Program-made: the position numbers and the translations under genes | Assembly (NCBI GenBank): GCA_032111745.1 | Contig: JAULUH010000123.1 | Location: 1 to 10,684 of the forward strand | DNA from: JAULUH01 sp032111745 | GTDB taxonomy: Bacteria > Chloroflexota > Anaerolineae > JAAEKA01 | Direction of reading: 5' to 3' | DNA length: 10,684 nucleotides | Shown: in pieces, positions 1 to 5,110 of the stretch | Layout: every line of letters starts with the position of its first letter | Position numbering within the stretch: the first letter of the stretch is position 1 | The notes under the pieces: model-generated | Seen by the model: only the letters and a program-made list of their open reading frames with translations | Told to the model about the DNA's origin: nothing | The model's database searches: none

Positions 1-1
1 C

Positions 2-1144
2 GCTATGGCCACCTACGGCCATGACCCCTGTACTCGCTTTCGCCCCAAGCCCTCTCCGGGCGAGGAGTTCACCGAGAACGAGCAGCTGCTGATGGCCCGC
101 ATGCACAAGGCCATCACTGTGATCCAGGTGAAGCTCGAGGGCCAGATCATCCAGCGCCGGCCCGAGTTCGACATGGCCGACCGGCTGTTGTTGGACAAGC
201 TCGACCTGGCCCGCGGCGTCCTGCGCCTGGACGGGACCGACTATCCCCTGAACGACACCGAGTTTCCTACGGTCGATCTCCTGGATCCCTATGCCCTCAC
301 CGAGGACGAGCGCAATGTCGTGGAGAGGCTCAGGCTCTCCTTTCTCACCAATGATCGCCTGCAAGACCACGTCAGCTTCCTGTATCGCAAGGGCAGCATG
401 TACCTGGCCTATAACGGCAACCTGCTCTACCACGGCTGTATTCCCATGGAGGAGGACGGCTCGTTCAGCGCCGTCTGCCTGGAGGGAGAACGGTTATCGG
501 GCCGAGCACTCTTCGATCGCGTCGACCGCCTGGTCCGCCAGGCCTATTTCGCCGAGGACCTGGCGCAGCGCCTGTATGGCCAGGACGCCACCTGGTACCT
601 CTGGACCGGCCCTCGCTCTCCCCTTTTCGGCAAGCAGAAGATGGCCACTTTTGAGCGCTACTTCCTCGACGACAAGACCACCCACGAGGAGAAGCGCAAT
701 CCCTATTATAGGTACCGCGATCGCGAGGAAACCGCCCGGCGCATCCTGGAAGAGTTCGGCCTCAACCCCGACACGGCCCATATCATCAACGGCCATGTGC
801 CCGTGAAGGTCCGCCGAGGCGAGAGCCCGGTGAAGGCCGGGGGCAAGATGCTGGTTATCGACGGCGGTTTTTCCCGCGCCTACCAGGCCGAGACCGGCAT
901 TGCCGGCTACACCCTCATCTTCAACTCCTACGGCCTGCTGCTGGCCGCCCACGAGCCCTTCCTTTCCGCCGAGTATGCTATCGAGAGCGAGACCGACATC
1001 CTTACCCGCACGCAGATCCTGGAGACCAACTTCCGGCGCATCCGCGTGCGCGATACCGACCTCGGCTACGCCATCCAGGGCCAGATCGATGACCTGTGCC
1101 ACCTGCTCGATGCCTATCGCGCCGGTTTGATCAAGGAACGCTGA
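2..1144 (+). CDS. fbp: Class III fructose-1,6-bisphosphatase, C-terminal part (gene starts before the window)
   Basis: This is the cytoplasmic gluconeogenic enzyme that hydrolyses fructose-1,6-bisphosphate to fructose-6-phosphate. The frame is open from the first bases of the window to a TGA at 1142-1144, so the ATG at 5 is probably internal. The visible 379-380 residues compare with about 640-670 for the Bacillus-type enzyme, so roughly 260 N-terminal residues lie upstream, including the first metal-binding motifs of the metallophosphoesterase fold. Family landmarks seen are YGHDPC near the left edge, LLYHGCIP (visible residues 141-148), YYRYRDR (234-240), INGHVPVK (261-268, with the likely metal-ligand His264) and the glycine-rich VIDGGFSRAYQ (284-294). 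The C-terminus looks complete. It is followed after 7 bp by a methyltransferase-like gene on the same strand, so the two are probably co-transcribed. The family assignment is confident from motif content; activity is inferred. Confidence 0.93.
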   Translation, partial: AMATYGHDPCTRFRPKPSPGEEFTENEQLLMARMHKAITVIQVKLEGQIIQRRPEFDMADRLLLDKLDLARGVLRLDGTDYPLNDTEFPTVDLLDPYALTEDERNVVERLRLSFLTNDRLQDHVSFLYRKGSMYLAYNGNLLYHGCIPMEEDGSFSAVCLEGERLSGRALFDRVDRLVRQAYFAEDLAQRLYGQDATWYLWTGPRSPLFGKQKMATFERYFLDDKTTHEEKRNPYYRYRDREETARRILEEFGLNPDTAHIINGHVPVKVRRGESPVKAGGKMLVIDGGFSRAYQAETGIAGYTLIFNSYGLLLAAHEPFLSAEYAIESETDILTRTQILETNFRRIRVRDTDLGYAIQGQIDDLCHLLDAYRAGLIKER

Positions 1145-1151
1145 TCTCGCC

Positions 1152-1775
1152 ATGCCTCCGCGCTCTGCTGCCGCCGAGGCGACGACGGTCGCTTCAGCTC
1201 CCCTTGACCCCTGGGAGGCTCGCTGGGCGCCCTACGACGAGGCCACCTACGCGGCTGTGCTGGCTCTCCTGCAGCCTGCCGACGTCGTGCTCGATATCGG
1301 CGCGGGCGACCTGCGGCTGGCCATCCGCATGGCGGCCATCGCGCGCGAGGTCTATGCCTGGGAGCTACAGCCGGAGCTCCTCGCCCGCGCCCCCCGTCCC
1401 TTGGCGCCCAATCTGCACATTGCTGCCGTCGATGCCCGCCTGGTCCCAGTGCCGGCTGGCATTACCGTGGCTGTCCTCCTCATGCGCCACTGCACCCACT
1501 ACGCCATCTACGTCGCCAGGCTGCGTGCCGCCAGATGCCCTCGCCTGATTACCAACGCCCGCTGGGGCATGGGCGTCGAACAGGTCGACCTGGGCCCGGG
1601 CGTGCCCTATGACTCCGTGCCGGTTGGCTGGTACGCCTGCCGTCGCTGTGGCGCCGTAGGCTTCGCCGGCAGCGATGCCACCCAGTTGACCGCCGACCTG
1701 GTCGATCAGGTCGCCGACGTCGAGGGCTGCCCGGCCTGCCAAATCGCATCCGCCGCAATGAACGTAGGGGCATGA
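1152..1775 (+). CDS. Small SAM-methyltransferase-like protein with C-terminal CxxC/CxxC zinc-ribbon motif
   Basis: The protein has 207 residues. VVLDIGAGD (45-53) is a class I methyltransferase motif I (SAM-binding glycine loop). Glu71, in YAWELQ, is where the ribose-binding acid of motif II is expected. The middle carries an unusual RHCTHYAIY segment (112-120) and ITNARWGMG (133-141), which I cannot place in a named family. The C-terminal half has CRRC (163-166) and CPAC (193-196), fitting a zinc ribbon and possibly nucleic-acid or protein binding. The substrate is unknown. The start was chosen because an AAGGA at 1133-1137 precedes ATG 1152, although the spacing of about 14 nt is long, and the gene lies 7 bp after fbp. 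The last residues and the TGA stop fall inside a long palindromic repeat, so the native C-terminus may have been changed. The fold is fairly clear; catalytic activity is not shown. Confidence 0.7.
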   Translation: MPPRSAAAEATTVASAPLDPWEARWAPYDEATYAAVLALLQPADVVLDIGAGDLRLAIRMAAIAREVYAWELQPELLARAPRPLAPNLHIAAVDARLVPVPAGITVAVLLMRHCTHYAIYVARLRAARCPRLITNARWGMGVEQVDLGPGVPYDSVPVGWYACRRCGAVGFAGSDATQLTADLVDQVADVEGCPACQIASAAMNVGA

Positions 1776-1842
1776 ACGGCGGGGCGTGGTGGGCAAGGCT
1801 GCCGCAGCCTTGCCCAACCACCCCGCCGTTCATGCCCTTTCT
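1763..1842. repeat. Long near-perfect palindrome (GTAGGGGC-type repeat, possible terminator)
   Basis: Left arm 1768-1800 pairs with right arm 1806-1837 around a 5-nt loop (1801-1805). The outer 17 bp and the inner 12 or so are perfect; only a small bulge near the middle (CG on the left, one extra T on the right) breaks the helix. The left flank begins GTAGGGGC. Only a short TTTCT follows, so it is at best a weak rho-independent terminator for the fbp transcript. The element includes the stop codon of the methyltransferase-like gene and ends 33 nt before the pfpI start. The arm length, high GC and abrupt position at a gene end resemble dispersed REP-like elements. That identity is inference from one copy. 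Confidence 0.8.
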
Positions 1843-1869
1843 GGCAAAACATCCCCAGGAGTAACCCTT

Positions 1870-2397
1870 ATGCGCCTCGCAAACAAACGCATCGCCTTCC
1901 TCCTCGGCCCCGGCTTCGAGGACCTGGAGTTCTGGGCCGTCTACATGCGCCTGGTCGAGGAAGGCGCCCAGGTCACCACCGTCGGCCTCAAGGCCGGCGA
2001 GGCCTACCCCAGCAAGAGCGGCGGGCTCTCCGCCACCGCCAGCGTCGCCGCCGCTGATGTCGCGGCCGGCCAGTTCGACGCCATCGTCATCCCCGGTGGT
2101 TGGTGCCCCGACAAGATCAGGCGCTACGCGGCCGTCACCTCCCTGGTCGGCGATATCTACCACCAGGGCAAGATCGTCGGCATGATCTGCCACGCCGGCC
2201 TCGTGGGCATCTCGGCCCACATCGTGGCCGGCCACCGGGCCACTGGCTCCCTGGGCATCAAGGACGACCTGGTCAACGCCGGCGCCACCTGGGTCGACGA
2301 GCCCGCCTTCCGCGACGGCAACATCGTCTGGGGCCGCATCGTCGAGGATATCCCGGACTTCAACCGCGCGCTGGTTTCTGCCCTGGCCGCCAGCTGA
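1870..2397 (+). CDS. PfpI/DJ-1 family protein (type 1 glutamine amidotransferase-like fold)
   Basis: This is a 175-residue cytoplasmic protein of the PfpI/YhbO branch of the DJ-1 superfamily. Members are described as cysteine peptidases or stress-linked deglycase/chaperone-like enzymes, so the reaction here is uncertain. Landmarks are GPGFEDLE (13-20, with acidic Glu17), IVIPGGWCPDKIR (72-84) and the nucleophile elbow MICHAG with Cys107-His108 (105-110). GIKDDLVNAGATWVDE (129-144) closely matches the same segment of Pyrococcus PfpI from memory. All expected catalytic positions are present and the length fits the family. The frame is open from 1786, but that part lies in the palindromic repeat. 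ATG 1870 was chosen because AGGAG at 1857-1861 precedes it by 8 nt and the protein then starts directly with the first beta strand. No promoter was recognised just upstream; it may depend on read-through. Confidence 0.9.
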   Translation: MRLANKRIAFLLGPGFEDLEFWAVYMRLVEEGAQVTTVGLKAGEAYPSKSGGLSATASVAAADVAAGQFDAIVIPGGWCPDKIRRYAAVTSLVGDIYHQGKIVGMICHAGLVGISAHIVAGHRATGSLGIKDDLVNAGATWVDEPAFRDGNIVWGRIVEDIPDFNRALVSALAAS

Positions 2398-2409
2398 ATA
2401 TGCTTTCAG

Positions 2410-2931
2410 ACGCGCTATGACCCAAAGGTGGAGAAGGATCGCCTGGCCGGCCTGCCCCACCTTGTGGCACTTGGTGGTGGGGACGACCCGGATGGTGTGC
2501 TGGTCGCCGGCGTAGAGCCGCTGGATGATGTAGCCCAGGCGGTGCTCCTGGGGGAAGTTGGCCTCCCGCACGTAGGCGTGCCAGGCCAGGACCTGGTCGG
2601 CCGTGACCTGCCGGGCCAGGCGGGTGCGGTGACGCTCCCGGATGCCCAGCCGGCCCAGGATGCGGAACGCCTCGGCGCCGGGGGCTCGGGCCGGCGCGGA
2701 GACGCGATGCGCTCCAGGGCGTCGGCGATGCGGCGCAAGAGGGTGATCAGCTCGGCGTGTGGAGCCAGGTCGCGATGGCCTTTTGCGCGTCGCTCAGGAC
2801 CGAGATGTCCAGGGCGATCTTCCCGTCCATGGACTGCCCCTGGGTGTGGGGAGGCAGGATGTAGGGGTAGACCTCCTGGCTAAGGCCCGCCCGGGCCGCC
2901 AGGCGCAGGAGCATGTCCAGCACCCGGCGTC
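2410..2931 (-). pseudogene. Frameshifted minus-strand gene remnant, phage/plasmid-like hypothetical protein
   Basis: Read on the minus strand, three open pieces in different frames line up as one protein. From about 2931 to a TGA at 2749-2747 runs VLDMLLRLAARAG followed by LSQEVYPYILPPH and KIALDISVLSDAQKAIATWL. Around 2757-2680 another frame continues ELITLLRRIADALERIA. From about 2690 down to 2410 a third frame gives EAFRILGRLGIRER, then VTADQVLAWHAYVREANF and HRLGYIIQRLYAGD. The last piece resembles an 'LGI.E..R..LA..VT...V.AW' module that I associate with phage or plasmid replication-type hypothetical proteins in Chloroflexota, but I cannot name a family. At least two frameshifts are needed, so it is almost certainly inactive. 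Its left end meets the truncated MNT gene. The plus-strand open frame over the same bases is low-complexity and looks like a shadow. Confidence 0.55.
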
Positions 2932-3185
2932 ACCACATTCACAAGCTGGCCCTGTTCGGCTCGGTACTGAGCGACAGTTTCGGCCGGGACGGCGATGTCG
3001 ATGTGCTCGTGGAGTTCGAGCCGGGCCGCACGCCAGGACTGGCCTTCTTTGCCATGCAGGAGGAGCTGTCGCAGATCCTGCAGCGACGGGTCGATCTGCC
3101 TACGCCCAACTTCCTGAGCCCCTACTTCCGTCAGGAGGTCATGGAGACGGCTGAGGTTTGCTATGAACGAACAGCACCTGGGTAG
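2913..3185 (+). CDS. MNT-type nucleotidyltransferase (MntA-like antitoxin), 5'-truncated
   Basis: This is a minimal nucleotidyltransferase of 90 residues (NTP_transf_2/MNT). In HEPN/MNT toxin-antitoxin modules such proteins adenylylate and silence a HEPN RNase. The core is intact: GS at 16-17, ten residues, then DVD with Asp28 and Asp30 (VDVLVEFEPG), and the third acid Asp61 in RRVDLPTPN. LSPYFRQEV and EVCYER form the usual tail. The conserved part begins abruptly at RRHHIHKLALFGSVL. The 10 or so residues that normally precede it are replaced by MSST, which lies in the decayed minus-strand gene. The only Shine-Dalgarno-like AGGAG nearly touches ATG 2913, too close to work well, so expression is doubtful. 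No HEPN gene follows; instead a second MNT gene converges from the right with 4 nt between stops. It may be a remnant despite its intact motif. Confidence 0.75.
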   Translation: MSSTRRHHIHKLALFGSVLSDSFGRDGDVDVLVEFEPGRTPGLAFFAMQEELSQILQRRVDLPTPNFLSPYFRQEVMETAEVCYERTAPG

Positions 3186-3216
3186 CACCTCAGGGCTTGC
3201 GTTCATAGAGCACCTC
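3153..3216. terminator. Imperfect inverted repeat between convergent MNT genes (possible bidirectional terminator)
   Basis: The 17-nt arm at 3153-3169 pairs with 3200-3216 at 14 of 17 positions, around a 30-nt loop. Each arm encodes the same C-terminal motif (EVCYER on the plus strand, EVLYERK on the minus strand). The repeat therefore arises because two homologous genes end head-on. It could act as a two-way stop for transcripts, but there is no strong T-run on either side. Confidence 0.4.
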
Positions 3217-3528
3217 GCCCTGCTCCAGGATTTCACTGAGGAAGAAGCTTCCGCGTGCGAGCCTGGCTTCGATTTCCTCGGGAGTCTTCACCAGCACATC
3301 CATAGACACAAAACGCGGCCGGCACGCCCTCTTGACTTCGACGGCTCGTTGGATTGGCGACTCGCTTGTATCCATGATGACCAGTAGATCGACATCGCTG
3401 TCAGGTCGAGGGCTACCCCGAGACCGCGAGCCAAAAAGAACGATCTTCTCTGGATCAAAGCGATCGACGATCTTGCGCGTGATTTCTGCCAACAGAGTCT
3501 CAGTTACTTGAACTGGATAATTGTCCAT
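3190..3528 (-). CDS. MNT-type nucleotidyltransferase, MntA-like antitoxin (complete)
   Basis: This is a 112-residue nucleotidyltransferase-fold protein. The signature GSRSRG (33-38) is followed by DSDVDLLV with Asp45 and Asp47 at the expected ten-residue spacing from GS, and by the third carboxylate Asp77 in VSMDVLV. The family includes MntA antitoxins, which transfer AMP to a HEPN toxin. The expected HEPN partner, normally the next gene, is absent: downstream lies the truncated MNT gene on the opposite strand. ATG 3528 is preceded by AAGGGA at about 9 nt and by a good promoter (3552-3580), so the gene looks expressible. AT content is higher than in the housekeeping genes, consistent with acquisition. 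Its sequence differs clearly from the neighbouring MNT (GSRSRG against GSVLSD), so it is not a recent duplicate. It could also have an unrelated nucleotidyl-transfer role. Confidence 0.85.
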   Translation of the reverse strand: MDNYPVQVTETLLAEITRKIVDRFDPEKIVLFGSRSRGSPRPDSDVDLLVIMDTSESPIQRAVEVKRACRPRFVSMDVLVKTPEEIEARLARGSFFLSEILEQGEVLYERKP

Positions 3529-3551
3529 AGGGCTGTGTCCCTTTCGACACC

Positions 3552-3580
3552 ACTATAGCACGTTCTATGCGTCACCGCAA
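3552..3580 (-). promoter_or_regulatory. Putative promoter of the complete MNT gene
   Basis: On the minus strand a -35 TTGCGG (3580-3575) and a -10 TATAGT (3557-3552) are separated by exactly 17 bp. Transcription would start about 18 nt upstream of ATG 3528, leaving room for its AAGGGA ribosome-binding site. Confidence 0.55.
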
Positions 3581-3629
3581 TTGTCGATCAACCGCCGCCC
3601 CCGGCCGAGCAACGGCGGGCTCTCTCCCC

Positions 3630-3902
3630 TTACTCTACCAGCTCAGTCTGGATCTCCACGTACTTGCGCAGGACGAGGTTGATCAGCGCCGGATAGTCCT
3701 GATCGTGCTCCTCGAACCAGGCTCGCAGGTCAGGGTCCAGCCGGACATACTCCGCTCGCTTGGCAGGCGTGATGACTGCCCGCGCCCGTGTGAAGAAGTC
3801 GTCTCCGAGGGGCAGGATGTCGGAGTAGTCGATCTCCTCATCCGTCATCTTTTCGAGGCGATCCCAGTCAGTTTCCACTGTCAGGTGCCCCGGAGGGGCC
3901 AA
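3630..3902 (-). CDS. BrnA-like antitoxin (ribbon-helix-helix family)
   Basis: The frame has 90 residues when read from a TTG at 3902. TDWDRLEKMTDEEIDYSDI (11-29) and LPLGDDFFTRAR (30-41) match the N-terminal linker of BrnA antitoxins. VRLDPDLRAWFEEHDQDY and LINLVLRKYVEIQ (53-85) match the family's C-terminal DNA-binding and dimer helices. BrnA normally neutralises BrnT and represses its own operon. No BrnT gene precedes it on this strand; the gene just upstream is a DUF433 antitoxin. The start is uncertain: TTG 3902 has GGAGG about 11 nt upstream, while a GTG just before the ETDWD segment gives a more family-like N-terminus but a poor ribosome site. The frame is also open further upstream and could be a continuation of the frameshifted DUF433 gene. 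Orphan status and start are the main doubts; family membership is fairly sure. Confidence 0.75.
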   Translation of the reverse strand: MAPPGHLTVETDWDRLEKMTDEEIDYSDILPLGDDFFTRARAVITPAKRAEYVRLDPDLRAWFEEHDQDYPALINLVLRKYVEIQTELVE

Positions 3903-3924
3903 GGCTTCGAGGTCCTCCTGGCGT

Positions 3925-4119
3925 TCACTTGCGGTACTCCGAACAGGCTTGAATGTCCTGGGAGGTCAAGCCGGGGTAGTTGCGCAGGATCTCCGGCTCT
4001 GTCCAGCCCTGGGCCAGCAGGTCGATGATGAACTCCACGGCCAGACGCGTCCCGCGGATGATGAGTTTCCCATCGAGCACCGCCGGGTCTGTCGCTATTT
4101 GCTCTTGCCGCTCAGTCAC
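3925..4119 (-). CDS. DUF433 domain antitoxin, probably shortened by a frameshift
   Basis: The protein has 64 residues and starts at GTG 4119, with a GAGGA ribosome-binding site 6 or so nt upstream. VLDGKLIIRGTRLAVEFIIDLL (15-36) and EPEILRNYPGLTSQDIQA (41-58) are diagnostic of DUF433. This small HTH-like family usually acts as antitoxin to a DUF5615 PIN-like RNase. Full-length members usually run 10-20 residues longer, ending in an alanine-rich helix. Here the stop comes right after EYRK. If one C in the tac-cgc-aag stretch (about 3930) is an insertion, the frame continues as YASERQEDLEALA, a much better tail, and runs into the BrnA-like frame. The DUF5615 toxin is missing. The gene has its own promoter (4153-4181) and probably heads a two-gene minus-strand unit. 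Confidence 0.8.
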   Translation of the reverse strand: MTERQEQIATDPAVLDGKLIIRGTRLAVEFIIDLLAQGWTEPEILRNYPGLTSQDIQACSEYRK

Positions 4120-4152
4120 TCTGATCCTCGGATCGCCTGTCTCTATGGCAGG

Positions 4153-4181
4153 ATTATACGTTCTTCAACTGGTGACGGCAA
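4153..4181 (-). promoter_or_regulatory. Putative promoter of the DUF433/BrnA-like unit
   Basis: On the minus strand a -35 TTGCCG (4181-4176), a 17-bp spacer and a consensus -10 TATAAT (4158-4153) would start transcription near 4146, about 27 nt before GTG 4119. The -35 hexamer is identical to that of radA. Confidence 0.6.
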
Positions 4182-4242
4182 GGCCGTGCTTCCCGATGGG
4201 AGGGGTTTGGCCTGGGTCACATCCCGATGGTCCGCCTGCGCC

Positions 4243-4270
4243 TTGACATGCACACGATAATATGCATAGT
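4243..4270 (+). promoter_or_regulatory. Putative promoter upstream of the BrnT remnant
   Basis: A consensus -35 TTGACA (4243-4248), a 16-bp spacer and a weaker -10 CATAGT (4265-4270) point rightwards into the BrnT remnant. A start site about 7 nt downstream would fall almost on its GTG at 4278. Confidence 0.45.
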
Positions 4271-4295
4271 GCCAGGTGTGCGATACACCTGGCAC
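4269..4295. repeat. Perfect 11-bp inverted repeat over the BrnT start (operator or dispersed repeat)
   Basis: GTGCCAGGTGT at 4269-4279 and its exact complement at 4285-4295 flank the 5-nt spacer GCGAT. The repeat begins on the last bases of the proposed -10 and covers the GTG start of the BrnT remnant. BrnTA operons are autoregulated by BrnA binding to inverted repeats, so an operator role is reasonable. A dispersed palindromic repeat is the alternative. A hairpin in RNA would also bury the start codon. Confidence 0.6.
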
Positions 4296-4382
4296 GAACC
4301 CAAGCGGCAAACCACACTGAGACAACGCGGTCTGGATTTCGCCGACGCCGAGCTGGTCTTCGCAGGCCCTACCTTCACATAA
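4278..4382 (+). pseudogene. BrnT toxin remnant (N-terminal third only)
   Basis: A 34-codon frame runs from GTG 4278 to TAA 4380-4382. It reads YTWHEPKRQTTLRQRGLDF then ADAELVFAGPTFT, which matches the start of BrnT ribonuclease toxins (W-E-x-K-R-x-x-x-L-R-K-H-G-L-D-F, then VF..PTFT). Full BrnT proteins are about 90 residues, so roughly two thirds, including the later catalytic strands, are missing. The break falls directly against a hairpin at 4381-4416. It points away from the BrnA-like gene at 3630-3902, so the two are not an intact operon, although an inversion could have split one. Toxicity is very unlikely. The frame is too short for most gene finders. Confidence 0.7.
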
Positions 4383-4416
4383 GCGGGATGCTGGTCGAAA
4401 GATCGGCATCCCGCTT
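4381..4416 (+). terminator. Strong hairpin with GAAA tetraloop (terminator-like)
   Basis: An 11-bp perfect stem (4381-4391 with 4406-4416) continues inward for five more pairs, including two wobble pairs, and closes on a GAAA loop (4397-4400). It is followed by TTGTTGTT rather than a pure U-tract. It overlaps the stop codon of the BrnT remnant and separates it from the portal-like fragment, so it may be a rho-independent terminator or an inserted palindrome. Confidence 0.6.
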
Positions 4417-4432
4417 TGTTGTTACTCAACTC

Positions 4433-4803
4433 ATGCCGCCCTACGCCGCCGCCATCGCACCACCCGAGGAATACCGGGGCTACCTCTCCGCTCTGTGGGG
4501 CTTCCAGCAGGCCCGGTACGCCCTATGTGGCAGCTCTACACAGGCGAGACCTGGCTGGAGGTGGACGCGCGCAAGCGGGACCGGGACGGCGGCGCGCCCC
4601 GCAAGTATCGCCTGGGCACCAACGACATCGCCCTGGCCTGCAACATGCACGCCCAGCTTCTCTTCGGCGAGGTGAAGGACAACTCCGACCCCCTGGTCTC
4701 CTTCAAGGTGGAACCCGGCGAGTCGTGCATCCAGGCAGCCTCGTCGCCGGGCGGCGGTGCAACGCACTTGCATGCACACCGCGGTTGAGTTCACCAACAA
4801 CAC
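4433..4803 (+). pseudogene. Frameshifted phage-portal-like protein fragment
   Basis: Two frames join into one likely protein. From ATG 4433 it reads YAAAIAPPEEYRGYLSALWG and FQQARYAL. Near 4525 it jumps frame to MWQLYTGETWLEVDARKRD, then KYRLGTNDIALACNMHAQLL and FGEVKDNSDPLVSFKVEP. A stop follows at 4786-4788. In a third frame the bases after 4770 still read like coding sequence (HTAVEFTNN). The order of a YxG-x-W segment, a conserved NxxxxLxxxxxxLLFGE helix and a PLVSFKVEP strand recalls the N-terminal part of phage portal proteins. That is pattern memory and only moderately secure. Portal proteins are about 400-500 residues, so most of the gene is lost. No other phage head gene is nearby. 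It ends just before higA, which comes from the other side. Confidence 0.45.
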
Positions 4804-4812
4804 CGTAAGGCC

Positions 4813-5100
4813 TCAACCAAAGAGCGGTACGGCTCGTAAATCCTCTTGATGTTGCTCGAGCTCCCAAAGATCGTAGGCCGATTGATGCCCCAGCCAGCTC
4901 TCCGCACTGCCACCGAGCGTGATCGACAGGCGCAGCGCCATCTCCGGCGTCACTCGTCCCCTACCATTCACGATCTGGGACAGGGTCTTGCGACTGACGC
5001 CCATAGCCTCAGCCGCCTGGGTGATGCTGATACCCATGGGAGCGAGCCACAGCCCCTTAATGATCTCTCCCGGATGGGGAGGATTGACCATCTTCATCAT
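4813..5100 (-). CDS. higA: HigA antitoxin, XRE-family HTH
   Basis: This 95-residue antitoxin and autorepressor of a HigBA module binds the HigB RNase and the operon operator. NPPHPGEIIKGLWLAPMGIS (6-25) is the characteristic HigA opening. The helix-turn-helix spans about 24-46 (ITQAAEAMGVSRKTLSQIVN). RVTPEMALRL, GSAESWL and YDLWELEQ complete the domain. Length and all landmarks fit the family. ATG 5100 was chosen because GAGG lies about 8 nt upstream; an in-frame ATG one codon later is equally possible. It is the second gene of the pair, 10 nt after the higB stop, so both come from one transcript. It appears intact and is the only complete toxin-antitoxin pair in the island. Confidence 0.92.
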   Translation of the reverse strand: MMKMVNPPHPGEIIKGLWLAPMGISITQAAEAMGVSRKTLSQIVNGRGRVTPEMALRLSITLGGSAESWLGHQSAYDLWELEQHQEDLRAVPLFG

Positions 5101-5110
5101 TGCTTAGCCC

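Noticed and set aside
1549..2571. Long open frame on the minus strand opposite the methyltransferase-like and pfpI genes
   Set aside because: It mirrors the codon structure of the plus-strand genes and has a Gly/Asp/Ala-rich composition typical of a GC-rich antisense shadow. Only its first 50 or so residues (MREANFPQEHRLGYIIQRLY) belong to the decayed minus-strand gene.
2428..2883. Plus-strand open frame over the decayed gene region
   Set aside because: It has no recognisable domain and no ribosome-binding site, and it is explained as the antisense of the better-supported minus-strand segments.
3153..3528. A complete HEPN/MNT toxin-antitoxin pair
   Set aside because: Both adjacent genes are MNT nucleotidyltransferases. 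I looked on both strands within 500 bp for a HEPN Rx4-6H motif protein and found none.
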